Shown here piece by piece: positions 11,777 to 23,032 of a DNA stretch of 64,000 nucleotides. Below the pieces are notes generated by a model. It did not search any database. It was not told the DNA's origin and saw only the letters and a program-made list of their open reading frames with translations. Position 1 is the stretch's first letter; each line of letters starts with the position of its first letter. Source of the DNA: Paramecium sonneborni. Its lineage: Eukaryota; Ciliophora; Oligohymenophorea; Peniculida; Parameciidae. The position numbers were made by a program, and so were the translations under genes. The stretch spans positions 871,358 through 935,357 of the forward strand of contig CAJJDN010000004.1 of assembly GCA_905182985.1 (NCBI GenBank), in the 5' to 3' direction.

Positions 11777-13123
11777 ATGTTAACAATCTTTGATGACTTT
11801 TATAATAATAAAAATATCCCAGACTTCCTTGATGATGACACCATATTAATCAATAAAGAAAACAATATCCAATTAAAAGAATTGTAAACTTATTTATAAA
11901 CTATAACTAAATTAGTTTACTTAGTAATGAAGATTTAGTAACAGAAATGCTCTCCTTTTTCTAATATGATGAATTAGAGACTGATCATAAAAGAGTAATC
12001 AAGTATCCTTTTGTCGTAAGCGAATTGTTGGGTTCACTTTATGCTTTAAATGTCAAACATCTAAATTTTTTAATCCAATTATTGAATTCAGAAAATTCAC
12101 TGCCTTCAATTACTATTGGATACATAACTAAAGTCATTATGAATGTTCTCAAAAATAATCCTTGTATTGTAATTATACAACTTATTTATTTAGTTTTGGT
12201 AAAATATCCACTTATCATAATTGCATACATTAATAAAAGATATCAATAACTATACTATCGCAGAATTAATCTATTCCATGATTATTTATTAAACTCAAGA
12301 AAATTAGCTAGAATATTTGGAATAAAGAATTTCATTGGTGGATTATTTAATAAATTAAATCAACACCGATAAAAGTGAGGGAGTTTCAAATGTCATATGT
12401 ATGCTATTAAATTAAATTACTGAAACACTTCAACAATAGAAATCTCTTATTATCAAACATTTATACACTAAATTAGATATATTTCTGGCTGCATTACCAC
12501 ATCAGCCTTAATCAATATTAAGCATATTCACGAATCTTATCAAATACTAACAATATTACGAATCAGAAGTTAATTAAATTTACAATCATTTTCTTCAAAC
12601 ATAAGACATATTTTAAAATCTAATTTAGAATCAAAATCATTTTGGACAAAATAATTTCTCCTATATTCAATTTTATGATGCACTTACAAATCAACCATAT
12701 GTATTATAAAACATTAATGCCTAATATTTTGTTTCTTAATTATTTGTAAAATTTTATAATTTAAGTAGTAATTAATACAAAAGTATCAATATCATAATCA
12801 ATTACATAAATATGCTACAAATATTATAGTGAAATTGATACCTCAAACTGATACCTAATAATTATTGGAGATAGCTATTATTGAATTTAAGTATTAATAT
12901 TTAATAACTTAGAATTAAGCCAATAAAAGCAAATAGAGGATATATCACATAGATCATAAATAAAATATATGAAGTGAATAGTAATTAAGAATAGTAGGAA
13001 TAAGAATTGTAATAAATAAACTCAATCTAAAATAATTATTTTTTTGGACAAGTTCCTGATTAGAAACCTACATTTAATTTATAGGAAGAATTTGAAGCAG
13101 CAATGAATAAATTATAGATATGA
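11777..13123 (+). CDS. SAPS-domain protein (PP6 regulatory subunit, PPP6R/SIT4-associated family)
   Basis: Five exons; introns 11884-11915 (32 nt), 12169-12193 (25), 12746-12765 (20, AAG) and 12891-12912 (22) yield 415 residues. Features of the SAPS fold are visible in order: an acidic start (PDFLDDDTILINKENNIQLK), FPFVVSELLG-type helix (YPFVVSELLGSLYALN), a helix pair with ITIGYITKVIMNVLKNNP, a long alpha-solenoid (EGVSNVICMLLNQI; HLYTKLDIFLAALPHQ), and KANRGYITQIINKIYE matching the conserved RGYMGHLTxIAN motif. SAPS proteins bind the Sit4/PP6 catalytic subunit and direct cell-cycle and growth signalling. It is shorter than animal or yeast members (700-1000 aa) but close to other minimal homologues. 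It converges on TSR3 with 2 bp between stops. Confidence 0.85.
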
Positions 13124-13125
13124 AA

Positions 13126-13906
13126 TCATAAAATTATCTATTCCTATTCATCATCATCAGAACTAGAAGGCATATCATAATTTCTTTATCCAGTATTTTC
13201 TTTGTTTTTTGCCATTTCTAAATACTTTTATTCTGCATCTTTTAATTCTTTATCATTTTGACTTTGAGAATAAAGATCAAAAGCATCTTTATTGATTTTA
13301 AAGAAGTTTTGTCCCCAAGTAAATTTACTAAGAATATAATCTGCTTATTCTCTACGTCCACATAATGCTAATGTAGCAGCAATGGCCTCAACACATGATA
13401 ATTTAAATTATTTTCCAAAATTGACTGGATTTACAGCTACCATATGAGGTAATAATCTTTCATTGGGAGATACATATGTTATTTCATCTATTTTAGCCCA
13501 AGAACACATCTATAACACAAATTCCTGTTTATAATAATTCCTCATCATCTTTAGATACATATTTTTCCATTTGCACTAACAATAATTCCTTGAAATTTCA
13601 CTTTTGGTTTTATAGCTGTTAATAATTTGAATCTCTCCATTTTTCTACCTGTACATTTTTTAACATCACATTATCCATAATCAATCATAATAATTTTATA
13701 TCATTCAATCTCTCTTCTATCTTATGTATTTATTATTATTATTATTAATCTTCATCTTTACTTTCATCTTTACTGTTATTCTATTGATTATTTAATTATT
13801 GTAATTAATGTAATTTTATTTATTATTATTAACCTTATTATTATTTTTAATCTCTTTTATCAGATCTTGCTTTTTTCCAATTTTAATATCTCTATTTATT
13901 ATTCAT
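13126..13906 (-). pseudogene. TSR3: TSR3-like rRNA aminocarboxypropyltransferase with three frameshifts
   Basis: TSR3 adds the acp group to the hypermodified pseudouridine of 18S rRNA in late 40S maturation. All parts of the family are recognisable on the minus strand but in shifting frames: a Q/D-rich N-terminus from ATG 13906, then MIDYGQCDVKKCTGRKM, then FQGIIVSANGK, then SKDDEELLQTGICVID, then CSWAKIDEITYVSPNERLLP, VNPVNFGKQFKLSCVEAIAA and FTWGQNFF, ending in an acidic tail at TGA 13126. Joining these needs one missing A (13693-13703 region), one extra A (13560-13568) and one extra G (13509-13513). No intron explains any of the three. The rest is intact, so either a recently decaying duplicate or base-calling/assembly errors. 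Confidence 0.8.
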
Positions 13907-13940
13907 TTATTTAATTTTAATAATATACACTCTAATATAA

Positions 13941-14476
13941 ATGAAAGCCAATAGATTCATTATTCATAATCCTATAATTGAATCATATTAATTGGAAGAA
14001 TATCATAATCATTTTAAAAGAATGCAAAAAATTGATAAAGAAAAAATTAATATTTACAAAAACATTGAATCTAATAAATCAACATCAAATTATAGATTTT
14101 TAATGCTTTAACATACTTCCAAATTTAATAAATAATAATAATAAAATGCTAAGAATCGTCTTTAAAAAGTATTGTTATCAATATTTTAAATAAGATATTA
14201 GATGATAAAATTGAAAGAATAAAGGTCAGAGAAAATCCATATATTAATTAAACTAGATAAAGAGGTATATCTTAAGTTGATCTAAAAAGTGCAAATATTA
14301 GTTTTAATAGTTCTCTAGAGAAACTCAATTTAATGAAAAAACTTCAAAGTCTTAAACCAAATATTTCAAAAAAAAATCTGGAAATACACTATGAAAAACA
14401 AAAGGAATATGGAAACAGATTGAGAAAGTTAACAAAACTTCCAGATTCAGATAAAAATTATCAATATTGTTTTTGA
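13941..14476 (+). CDS. CFAP97/Hemingway (KIAA1430)-like small protein, 169 aa
   Basis: One intron (14169-14194, 26 nt, AAG) gives MKANRFIIHNPIIESYQLEE... to TGA 14476. The C-terminal part SLEKLNLMKKLQSLKPNISK followed by NLEIHYEKQKEYGNRLRKLT has the spacing of the KIAA1430/CFAP97 motif (Asn/Leu-Leu-x-Lys/Arg-Ile/Leu...Lys-Pro...His-Tyr...Tyr-x-x-x-Leu), a family tied to motile cilia assembly. The N-terminal half is basic with a short Q run. Family assignment rests on one motif. A generic basic coiled-coil protein is the alternative. Confidence 0.6.
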
Positions 14477-15746
14477 TTTAGTAATTAAAATTGGTCAAAT
14501 CAATTACTAAATTACTTAAAAAAAAAATTTTTATATTAGATATAATCTAAATATTGAATTTTTATTTCAATATCAAAATCATTTCGTACAATTCTTATTT
14601 AAGTATGGTTGAAAGTTTAATTATCTCATACAATTGTTTTAAAACTTTACACTTATTATAAGATTTTCATTTTTAAAATCTTATCAAAATTTATCGAAGT
14701 TTTAGCCACTATCATAATTTTTTGAACTACATACAATAATCAAAACATATCATTTCTACAAAATCCATCTGTATTGAAATTTTTTTTATTTGATGTAGGA
14801 TAAGTAATTTCATTGGAATATGATATCTTAGTTTTCTCTTATTTCTTTGAAACTTTCTTCTTTGAAATATTGATAGAGGAATAACTCTTTATCTTATCAT
14901 TAATTAAATAGATATCCTTTTTTATTTCTTCAAAACTTCTTTGCTTTCTAAAAAAATAATTTTTTTGTAAAAATTTCATTATTGTTTTTTTGTGAAAATG
15001 GGGAAGCAAATTATTGATCAAAATATTTGAGAAAAATAATTAGGCCAGAAGAGTTTGCTTTCAATATAATTTATTTTTGAATCATTTGAAATATTTTATA
15101 AATTACTGTCTTAACGTTCCATTAAATTTTTTATTCTATAAATAAAACAAATTAGTCAAAAGCATAATTAAATTTATAGGTTTTTTTATGACATTCAGAC
15201 ATTCAACTACATCACAAAATTAAATCAAAATCTATAATAATTATGTTTATATTTTTAGATTAGTAAATAATTAAAGAGCCAAAAAATTTTCTTCTTAACA
15301 CAAAAGTCATCTCAACTTGCGGAATGTTTTTGATATCAAAATATTTTTTAACACAAAAAAAATTTATTTTAATTATCTTAGATTTAGATTTGAGTTCTTT
15401 GATTTATATATATATTGATTTTTAGTATTTTAAAAATTTTTATTTAATGAAAAAAAAAAAGCTTGAATTTAAATATTCATTGAGCAGACATTTTTATTTT
15501 CTAATAATAATAATATTGAAATTGATATTATAGCAATAGTAATGAAACAATAATTTTAACTTTTAATTGAATTATGTCTTATAAGAAATAATTAAAATGA
15601 TGTAAAGGTATTAAATTATACTGATAAAAAATGAAATGATGTAGTTTAAATAAAATATTTATTCTAAATTAAGGAAAAAAGTCTTTTTTGTAATGATGTT
15701 AGATATTTTTTATAAATCTATTGAATTGTATTATAATTATTATTCT
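14477..15746. other. Gene-poor region containing a degenerate copy of neighbouring sequence
   Basis: 1.27 kb without an intact gene. On the minus strand, 15021-14737 reads protein-like pieces (MKFLQKNYFFRKQRSFEEIK, KKQEKTKISYSNEITYPTS) ending at TGA, and an adjacent frame reads LKYFDQQFASPFSQKN. These align in order and partly at nucleotide level with 17130-17210 and the reading frame at 16657-17295 (LKYLDKLQ; shared ATATTTGAGAAAAA...GAGTTT...AATATAATTT.ATTGA), but the frame is broken by TGA codons and shifts. Region 15100-15746 shows nothing coding. Confidence 0.45.
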
Positions 15747-16736
15747 TCATTTTATTATTTTTCTTAAGGCTCTGTAAACAATATCACAAATTCTCACCAA
15801 AGGCTGCATCATTAGAGAATTTAACACGAAAGATCCATATAAACTGTCACTAGGTTACAATTAAAATGTCTTATAATATATTATAAATTTTACTCCTTTG
15901 CACATTATTAACTCTGTCTCTATCATTAAATAGAATGAATAAAACACACCAAATGCTGAACATGAAATACTCGAAAATATACTAAATGATTTGAGAAATG
16001 ATAATATGATTACCAAAATTATGGTCACACAAATTATTATAATTGAACAGTCTATAAAATATGGAATGATTATTAACTTTTGTATGGTAAATCCTTTGTG
16101 TTTTATTAGTTTAAATTTAAGTAAATCATTTAAGATATTATTATTAAAAACGTAATTCCTATTGATATCATAACATATAATGGTCCCACTGAGAAAACCA
16201 CAAAAATGAATACTGCTGCAAATGTGAATCCAAAAAAAATTAATTATAGAATTAATAACCATTTAGTATTAGGATCCTAATGTAAATATATTGATATATA
16301 AAGTTCTTACTTGTCTTAAAAATACTACTCCAAAATATAGAATGAATTATAATACTATTGAAATACTTAAAGAAAAATAGAAAAGCCAAGTTGGCCAAAA
16401 TTCTATTTCACACATTTCTATACCATTCTCAAACTTACAAACTAAAAATAAATGATAAAGCCAATTTATCATATCTGTATAAATCCCAAGCATTAAAAAT
16501 ACATAATTAATGAAGAATTCAACAGTCAAGAAAATGTACATTTTCTTGATAAAATCAAATCTTCCTGAAAGATCTTGGAATTCATTTGAATCTAAAGACA
16601 AAAAAAATTATATACATGAAAAATCTATTATTTTCAACGTTTATTCTGATTATGTTTCAAATGACTATATATTGAGGTATCGTTGTTAAGTATTCTAATT
16701 TAACAAATAATTGTCTTAGTTAGAGTTATAGTTCAT
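15747..16736 (-). CDS. TMBIM / Bax-inhibitor-1 family membrane protein, 293 aa
   Basis: Five exons; introns 16592-16615 (24 nt), 16277-16310 (34), 16052-16077 (26) and 15870-15893 (24, AAG). A soluble S/N/Q-rich N-terminus (MNYNSNQDNYLLNQNTQQRY) precedes the family start FDFIKKMYIFLTVEFFINYV. Several transmembrane helices follow (LFYFSLSISIVLQFILYFGVV; DPNTKWLLILQLIFFGFTFA; IIIICVTIILVIILSFL). Near the C-terminus CSAFGVFYSFYLMIETELIM and QPSDSLYGSFVLNSLM match the conserved acidic-residue helix and DDYIxAxLxLYxD segment. TMBIM proteins form calcium-leak pathways in ER, Golgi or plasma membrane and affect stress survival. The Asp of the usual YDTQ motif is replaced by E-T-E, so pH gating may differ. 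Confidence 0.85.
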
Positions 16737-17295
16737 GAGGATGATGAATATATGGATAAAATTTATAAAATATCAAATGTATTAAAATTGGAATAATTAA
16801 ACAGTTCCATATTTTTAATTTATACTATATTAATTTTTTTACTAATTTTAATATAAAATTTAAAAAGATCATTTTGATGTATTACATCATAACTTGATCT
16901 ATATTCAAATATTCTACTCTAATATCTATTTGTAAATCATTTGATTTAAGTCTTAACAATAAGCAGTTCAATTATTTTTTTAACAAAATCTTTTAGTATA
17001 TAAAATTTAAATAGATTTAACTTTTAACACCCAGAAAAGAATAATTGATCTTATAATTAATTAAATGGTTTCTTTAACAGAGATATCTTTTTAAAAAAAA
17101 ATCCATTATTGCACTTTGTAATTTATCAAGATATTTGAGAAAAACAAAAGAGCAAAAGAGTTTTTATTCATTATAATTTTTTATTGATTTCGATAAATCA
17201 TTATAATAAATTATTCTCTTCTGGTTTGATGGCTCCAAAAAATGAAAAAAAAGCAAATGAATTTTTTAATTGAAAGGAAGTTAGATAGAGAACAT
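16657..17295 (-). CDS. Unknown 212-codon frame, possibly decaying; relative of 14.7-15.1 kb
   Basis: From ATG 17295 a single frame reads MFSIQLPFNQKIHLLFFHFL, then a charged, protein-like middle (LEPSNQKRIIYYNDLSKSIK, KYLDKLQSAIMDFFLKRYL, LKSNDLQIDIRVEYLNIDQV), then a hydrophobic tail, to TGA 16657. The last 80 bp overlap the first exon of the TMBIM gene, which reads in another frame and looks better, so the true end is probably before 16740 or the gene is broken. A fragmentary relative lies at 14.7-15.1 kb. No domain is recognised; the basic, Ile/Leu/Asn-rich style resembles cytosolic parts of ciliate ion-channel families, but this is a guess. Confidence 0.4.
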
Positions 17296-17661
17296 ATCCT
17301 AGGTTTAGGAGAGAATAAGAATAAAGGTTTTTAATAATTATTATTCTTTTAAAAGACTTTCTTAATTTAGTAAGTTTTAAATGATATACACATATATAAA
17401 TAAAAAATATAAAAAGGATTATCATAATAATTATTATTCTGAAAAAGTATTAAATATAGTAATAAAAAATTAAAATAGTTGCTATCATAATTTATGACAT
17501 ATTTTTGATAACAATCTCTATAATTTAATACTCTATTATTTAGTTTGCAATTCTCTAAATATTTGACAATGTTGGATTCATAATTAAAAAATATTGAATG
17601 AACCTTATCGGATGTAGGAATTTAATTTATATTTAATAAAAAAACAATTAAGTTCCGTTAA

Positions 17662-18812
17662 ATGAATTAAGCATCAAATTCTCATTCCAGAAACTTTTAT
17701 AATTATAATGGAAGTGCGTATTCAACAGATAGCATGAGAGTTTACAGTAAATCTCCTAAAAATGCATAATAATACATAAATAGATATTAACCATGTATTT
17801 ATTCAACATAGAGCAATATATAAAATTTACAATCTCTCAAAAATTAAATATCTCAATTATAATCAGTTTTAACTCAACAACATCGAAAGAGTAGTTTTAC
17901 TAGATCAAAAGCAGATTCTTCAGCTAATATGTCAAATGATCGATCTTTCTACACTTTGATTAAAGAATAATTGAAATAAGTTAATAATTTATAAACTATT
18001 GAAAAAGAAACAAAAAATTAAAATATTAACTAAATCACTCAACAATTTAAAAAGGATTACATTAATAATAAGAAGTTTGAATAAGATACAGAAACATAAT
18101 CTAAAAATTAGACACCATAAGGGAGTGCTGCTAAAAATACAAATGTATTAATAGAAACAACAAATAATGTAAATAAGAGTGAGAAATAATAAGCATTAAA
18201 ACATTTACTTTATCCAGCCACTGAAATTAAAAGAGAAATAAATATTAAATAAAATAATATATTAGAAGAATAATTGAGAGTCAAACTTTAACATAAATTG
18301 AGTTGTTTGGAATAAAATAAAAAAGAAAAATTGATTAAATTAGCATAAGGTTATTAATCTATTTATTTCATAGAATTCAAGAATGCTAAGAAATTATTAG
18401 AAGAAGACTATTAGAATCAAGTTTAAAATGAGATTCAAATATTTGAAAGAAAACTTAGAAAATTAATGATGATATAAAATAAAGATAAAAAACTTAAAAG
18501 ACTTAAAAAAAGTAGTTTGTTGTTGAATACAAAATTAAATATAGAGTCGCCTTGTATGGTATTATTTTAAATAATTTGAATAGCTTAAAGTTCATCATCA
18601 CCATAATCAGAAAAAGAAATTAAGATATCTTATAATTTAATGAATTCTTTTAAAAAATAAGATAGAACTAAATTAATCAGTAGTTTTAAAAAAGATTGTA
18701 ATATATTTAATTTATATAATTATTAGCTTCTATAAATAAAGAAAAAAAACAGAAGGTTCGTTTTGAAAATGAACAAGGTACACGGTTTAAAACAGAAACA
18801 GAAAATAATTGA
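17662..18812 (+). CDS. Coiled-coil/low-complexity protein, 363 aa
   Basis: Starts MNQASNSHSRNFYNYNGSAY. Introns 18554-18583 (30 nt) and 18698-18726 (29 nt), both TAG, give 364 codons to TGA 18812. Residues 1-110 are S/N/Q/Y-rich and likely disordered. From about residue 100 long basic coiled-coil segments appear (LIKEQLKQVNNLQTIEKETK; EEQLRVKLQHKLSCLEQNKK; FERKLRKLMMIQNKDKKLKR). The C-terminus (KEKKQKVRFENEQGTRFKTE) is charged and includes a KVRF sequence that fits the PP1-docking RVxF pattern, although this short motif alone is weak evidence. No family is recognised. Confidence 0.75.
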
Positions 18813-18897
18813 ATTGATAAGTATAATATATTTTTTTATAATTTTAATTAATAACTTCATGGGATAGTTATACAGCTTTGTTTAAGATAATAAAAAA

Positions 18898-19908
18898 ATG
18901 GTTGGTATAACAGCAGTTGCTGCTATAGGGTATGATTTGAATAATTATAAGTGCAACAGCAACAATAGTTTATAATAAAAGAAAGTAAAATTTAAGTTAA
19001 AGTGAGATCTTTAAAACACCAAAACAACTTGATGATGAATATTTTCCTGCAAAAAGATCAGCTTATTATTATGATGATAGAGAAGATACCTTATATACTA
19101 AAATGACAAGAACAGGAAAAATAGATCAAATTATAGATTCTATTAATGTTAACTATATTCCTAATTCTGAATGCTTAGAACCTTAAACTATTGTTGATAT
19201 ACTCTAAAATACTATAGAACTAGCAGGGGATGAATTTATTAGAATGACTATGAGAAATAGAGCATAAAGAAGATAATTTAGAGAAAATTCAAAATTAAAT
19301 TAATATAGATACTAAATTATAAAGTATAATTAAGATTTAGAAGAGTTATTAGAAAAATCATAAGCAGAATTACTTAATAGACTAGATATTAATAAAAATA
19401 TATTTGAAGAAAGTATGCTTGTATTGATGGAAAGAGGATTCTTTTAATAATTATATATGTTATAAGCAAGTGTCAAACAAAAAATTAAAGAAAAAATTCC
19501 ATCTAAAAAAGATTTGTCACTTAAATAAATTAAGGAAGTTATTAAATTCAACATTAGAATTTTAAAAGAATAACCAAATCCTTTTAAAAGTATCATATCT
19601 TTTATGATTGTAATTATGTCAATTTATTTTAATAGAATAAATAAGATTAAAAAGATTATATTCCAAATGTAATTAGTTTATTGGTTTAAGATTTTATTTA
19701 TTAAAAATATAAAATTGAAGAAGAAGATCAAATAAGAAATATTTCCAAACCAGGTATTAATTATTAAAATTAATTTAAAGAATGCATGGGTGATCCTGAA
19801 ATTTTATAATTACTAGGTGAAATTGAAATTACAATGTAAGATTTGATGTAAAATTTGGGATTGGGAGGCATAGAAAATATTCCTGATAATTTCGAAAATT
19901 TTGCATGA
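18898..19908 (+). CDS. Unknown N-terminally anchored helical protein, 311 aa
   Basis: MVGITAVAAIGATATIVYNK forms a short N-terminal hydrophobic anchor followed by basic residues, typical of tail-out membrane anchors of mitochondria, peroxisomes or ER. Introns 18930-18951 (22 nt, AAG), 19611-19636 (26, TAG) and 19754-19780 (27, AAAG) give 312 codons to TGA. The body is soluble and alpha-helical with one basic coiled segment (MRNRAQRRQFRENSKLNQYR) and ends GGIENIPDNFENFA. I compared it mentally with Pex3 because of the anchor plus RRQ segment but saw no convincing match. Function unknown. Confidence 0.75.
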
Positions 19909-20236
19909 ATATTCAAATTTTTATTATTAATTCTCAAATAATTTATTATCTTAATTTTATCTTTAATTAATAATAATATTTTAATTTTTTAAATTTACTA
20001 TAGTGGATAACTATAGAAATCCAATATATATAAAAAAATGTAACAGTTTATATAAAAAAGTTTTCTTGAAGAATTGATAATTTTTTTTGAAAGTTCTCAA
20101 AGAATCATATTTATAATCTATATCAATAAGGTATATCTCCCTATAGTGAAAATCTTTCATATAATTTTCTTTAAAAAATAAAAAAAAACTAAGTAAATCT
20201 CACGTTATTTTAAATTAATTCAAGTGCTTCATAATG

Positions 20237-20605
20237 TCAAAAAATTGTACAAAAAGGACAACAGTTTTCTTTTTCTTCTTCTTAATTTTCATTAGAATTA
20301 TATTCTTTCCAACACTCTACATAATATATTTGATATAATTCATTATTAAATGTAATTTGATGTGCTTTTGATTTTTTAAGTATTGGTTATCCTTTATAAT
20401 CAAGACGAACTTTCTTTTAAGAATAGGATTTTTGATCTGAAGATTAAAAAGCTTTTGATTTGATTTAAGTTGACAATTAATCTTTTATTGTTGTTTCAAT
20501 ACTTTCTGATTAGTAGTTGTTTTATTAATTTGAATCTTTAATATTGAATGGAATTTCAATTAATTTTCTATCTGTTTCATCCTTAGGTTGTGGATAAATT
20601 TACAT
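20237..20605 (-). CDS. Small hydrophilic protein with C-terminal CaaX box, 122 aa
   Basis: Single exon from MQIYPQPKDETDRKLIEIPF to TGA. The N-terminal half is S/Q-rich. The second half contains KKVRLDYKGQPILKKSKAHQ and YYVECWKEYNSNEN, and the protein ends ENCCPFCTIF. The last four residues, CTIF, form a CaaX box; a Phe at X favours geranylgeranylation, and the neighbouring CC could be palmitoylated, so membrane attachment is predicted. The DYKGxPI...Hx-I/V-T/xF...VECW/N-K-x-YN-plus-cysteine tail layout is one I associate with small ciliate-specific families, but no function is known to me. About 290 bp of non-coding DNA separates it from the preceding gene. Confidence 0.72.
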
Positions 20606-21226
20606 ATAAAATATGATGATTAATAATAAAATATATTATAATTAAAAATAAAATATTATTAATCATCACAAGTAACAAATTAATTATTAAATGTTCAGTT
20701 TAAAAAGTTGATAAAAATGATAGAATAATAAAGAATATGTTAGATAAAATAGAAATAGTGATAAGAATGGTTAATAAAATGTTGATTTTGATAATAAAAT
20801 ATTTTGAATATAAATACAAATCTTGAGTTGATTCAATATAAATTTAAATGCAAAAATAAATGCAAAATAAAATTTATAAAAAAACATTATATAATAAAGA
20901 TGATGTAATCATTCTATGATTATGAATAAAGAGTGGATTTTAAAAGGAGTAAATCAAAAAGGATTGTTAAATGAATAATGAATTATCACATAATGGTGAA
21001 TAATATAAGTGATATTAAGTTAAAGAATTAATCTCGGACATTATGATAGTTATAAAAAAGCGGTCGGATAAATAAAAAGTAAAATAAAAAAATAAATTGT
21101 AAATATATGAAGAATAATTTTAAACAGGTTTAAATGATTGAAAAAATGATATATTATTAAATACATCAACATTCAAGAGTGAATTGAAGCTATATTTATT
21201 CAATTTGATAATTTTTAATAATAAAT
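20606..21226. other. Intergenic region, purine-rich, nothing recognised
   Basis: 621 bp between divergent genes (the CaaX protein on minus and the kinase on plus), so it should hold both promoters. The plus strand is rich in ATAAAAT, GATAAT and AATAATA runs with frequent TGA in all frames. No ORF, RNA gene or clear repeat unit was seen. Confidence 0.55.
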
Positions 21227-22983
21227 ATGATATTTAGCAAAGGTCAAGTGGAAAATTAAGAGTTTTGGAATAAAACTGATATTCCATTATTTGAAAAGGA
21301 AGACTTTCAAAATGTGTAAGTGTTAATGGGTAATTTTACAAAAGTTGGAAGGACATTCAAATAGAGATGTCTCAGAACTTACTTTCTGGTTAAATAATTT
21401 TTATTATACTCTGATGTAGGAAGTGGTAACAATATTAAAGGATTTGTATAATTGGATACTGTATATTGTTAATTTAATTAATTGGAAACAGGATTTTAAA
21501 TAGCATTAATAAATAATGGTTATTAGATTCACTTAAATACAGAGGATAAGCAATAATTTAAAATCTGGGTAGACGCATTGTCAAATTGTTGTATCTTAAG
21601 TGATTTTGATAAAGTATACAAACTAGGAATGTAAATAGGTTAGGGAAGTTTTTCAACAGTAAAAGAAATATATATATATTTTAAGGTTCATTAATGTTTC
21701 AATAAGGAAGGAGAGATATATGCTGTGAAAATAATAAAAAAACAAACAATAAAATAATTTAATAAAAATAAGAGTTATGAGGAATAATTATTAAATGAAA
21801 TCTAAACTTTAAGAATGTTTAATCATGCAAATATTTTAAAATTATATAGAGTTTATGAAAATCAATAAAAAATATGTTTATTGACAGATTATATTGAGGG
21901 TTCAGAGTTAATATCTCAATAATCCTCAAAAAAAGTATATTCTTCAGAGTAATTAAGAATAATGATAATTCGTCTTTTAAGTGCAGTTGAATAGATTCAT
22001 GAATAAAAAGTAATGCATAGAGATATTAAACCATAAAACATTCTATTAAATAATAATGATATTTAAAATCCTATTCTAATTGATTTTGGATTGGCTGCAT
22101 TTACATGGTAAAAGAATTTACCATTTCCATAATGTGGAAGTCCAGGGTATTATATATATATTAATATTAATTATAGTTATTCAGCACCAGAAGTATTAAA
22201 ATATGATGAATCTAAAAAACTATACAATCAATAATGTGATATTTTCAGTTTAGGAATAACATTATTTGTAGTTCTTTATGGATATAATCCATTTAAATAG
22301 AAGGATTTAAAATAAACAATTAAAAAAAATACTGATGGATATTTTGAAATACCTTCATCCAAATATCCTAAATCATGTAATCTGCTCTTTATTAATATTC
22401 GTTAGTGGAGAATCTTATTTGTTAAATGACAAAAAAGTACCCTAAAGATAGGATAACTATAAGTGATGCATTAAATCATTCATTTTTTAAGACTCCCTTT
22501 TTTTGTTAAATTCAATTACCCAAATAAATTATATCTAAATAATATCATGATATTATTGCCAAAGGAGATAACAATATAAATATGCATGCTAGTATGGAAA
22601 TGGAATAAGGAGTTAATTATGTTAGTTAAGCAAATACTTAAACAACACCTTAAAATAATGGATATAAAAATAGAACTATATCTTAATTGAGTGTTCCTAT
22701 TAGTAGAAAAAGTTAAGATTATTAAAAACAATAAGAAATTAGTTCATAATCTAGAACATCTAATGATAAAGATGGTAATATTTAAGATAAAATATGTAAA
22801 CCTTCTAAAACCTTATAATGTCAAAAAAGTATGTAATTTGATTTTGATGATGAATATCAGTTAAATAATTTAGAACATGATAATAATTATGTAGATTAAG
22901 AACATTTATATAAACTTAATTTTTCTATTAATTAAAAGCTATTTTAAACCTCTAAATTAATTATGGATAAACATGATAATTGA
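21227..22983 (+). CDS. Ser/Thr protein kinase (CAMK-like) with N-terminal PH-like region, 556 aa
   Basis: Introns 21659-21685 (27 nt, AAG), 22147-22176 (30) and 22377-22405 (29) give 557 codons. Residues 1-135 look like a PH-type domain (GNFTKVGRTFKQRCLRTYFL near the start, FKIWVDALSNCCILSDFD at the end). The kinase domain spans about 138-400: glycine loop GQGSFSTVHQC, VAIK-type lysine in IYAVKIIKK, catalytic loop MHRDIKPQNILL, DFG in LIDFGLAAF and CGSPGYSAPE. The subdomain XI Arg appears in KKYPKDRITISDALNH. All catalytic residues are present. The last 150 residues are Q/N/S-rich and disordered. The layout (PH, kinase, low-complexity tail) is common in the expanded ciliate kinome; substrate unknown. 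Confidence 0.9.
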
Positions 22984-23032
22984 CTATTATATATGTATAT
23001 ATATTTATTATTTCCTAAATATACTTTATTAA

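Noticed and set aside
16600..16740. TMBIM gene start at an internal TTG/ATG near 16601
   Set aside because: A 24-nt intron at 16592-16615 connects a better N-terminal exon starting MNYNSNQDNYLL at 16736.
14600..17600. Mobile element (transposon or internal eliminated sequence) as the source of the related flanking sequences
   Set aside because: No transposase or reverse transcriptase motif and no terminal inverted repeat was seen; duplicated-gene decay is simpler.
18898..19908. Peroxin Pex3 assignment for the anchored protein
   Set aside because: Only the N-terminal anchor and one RRQ segment are shared; the rest does not align with what is known of Pex3.
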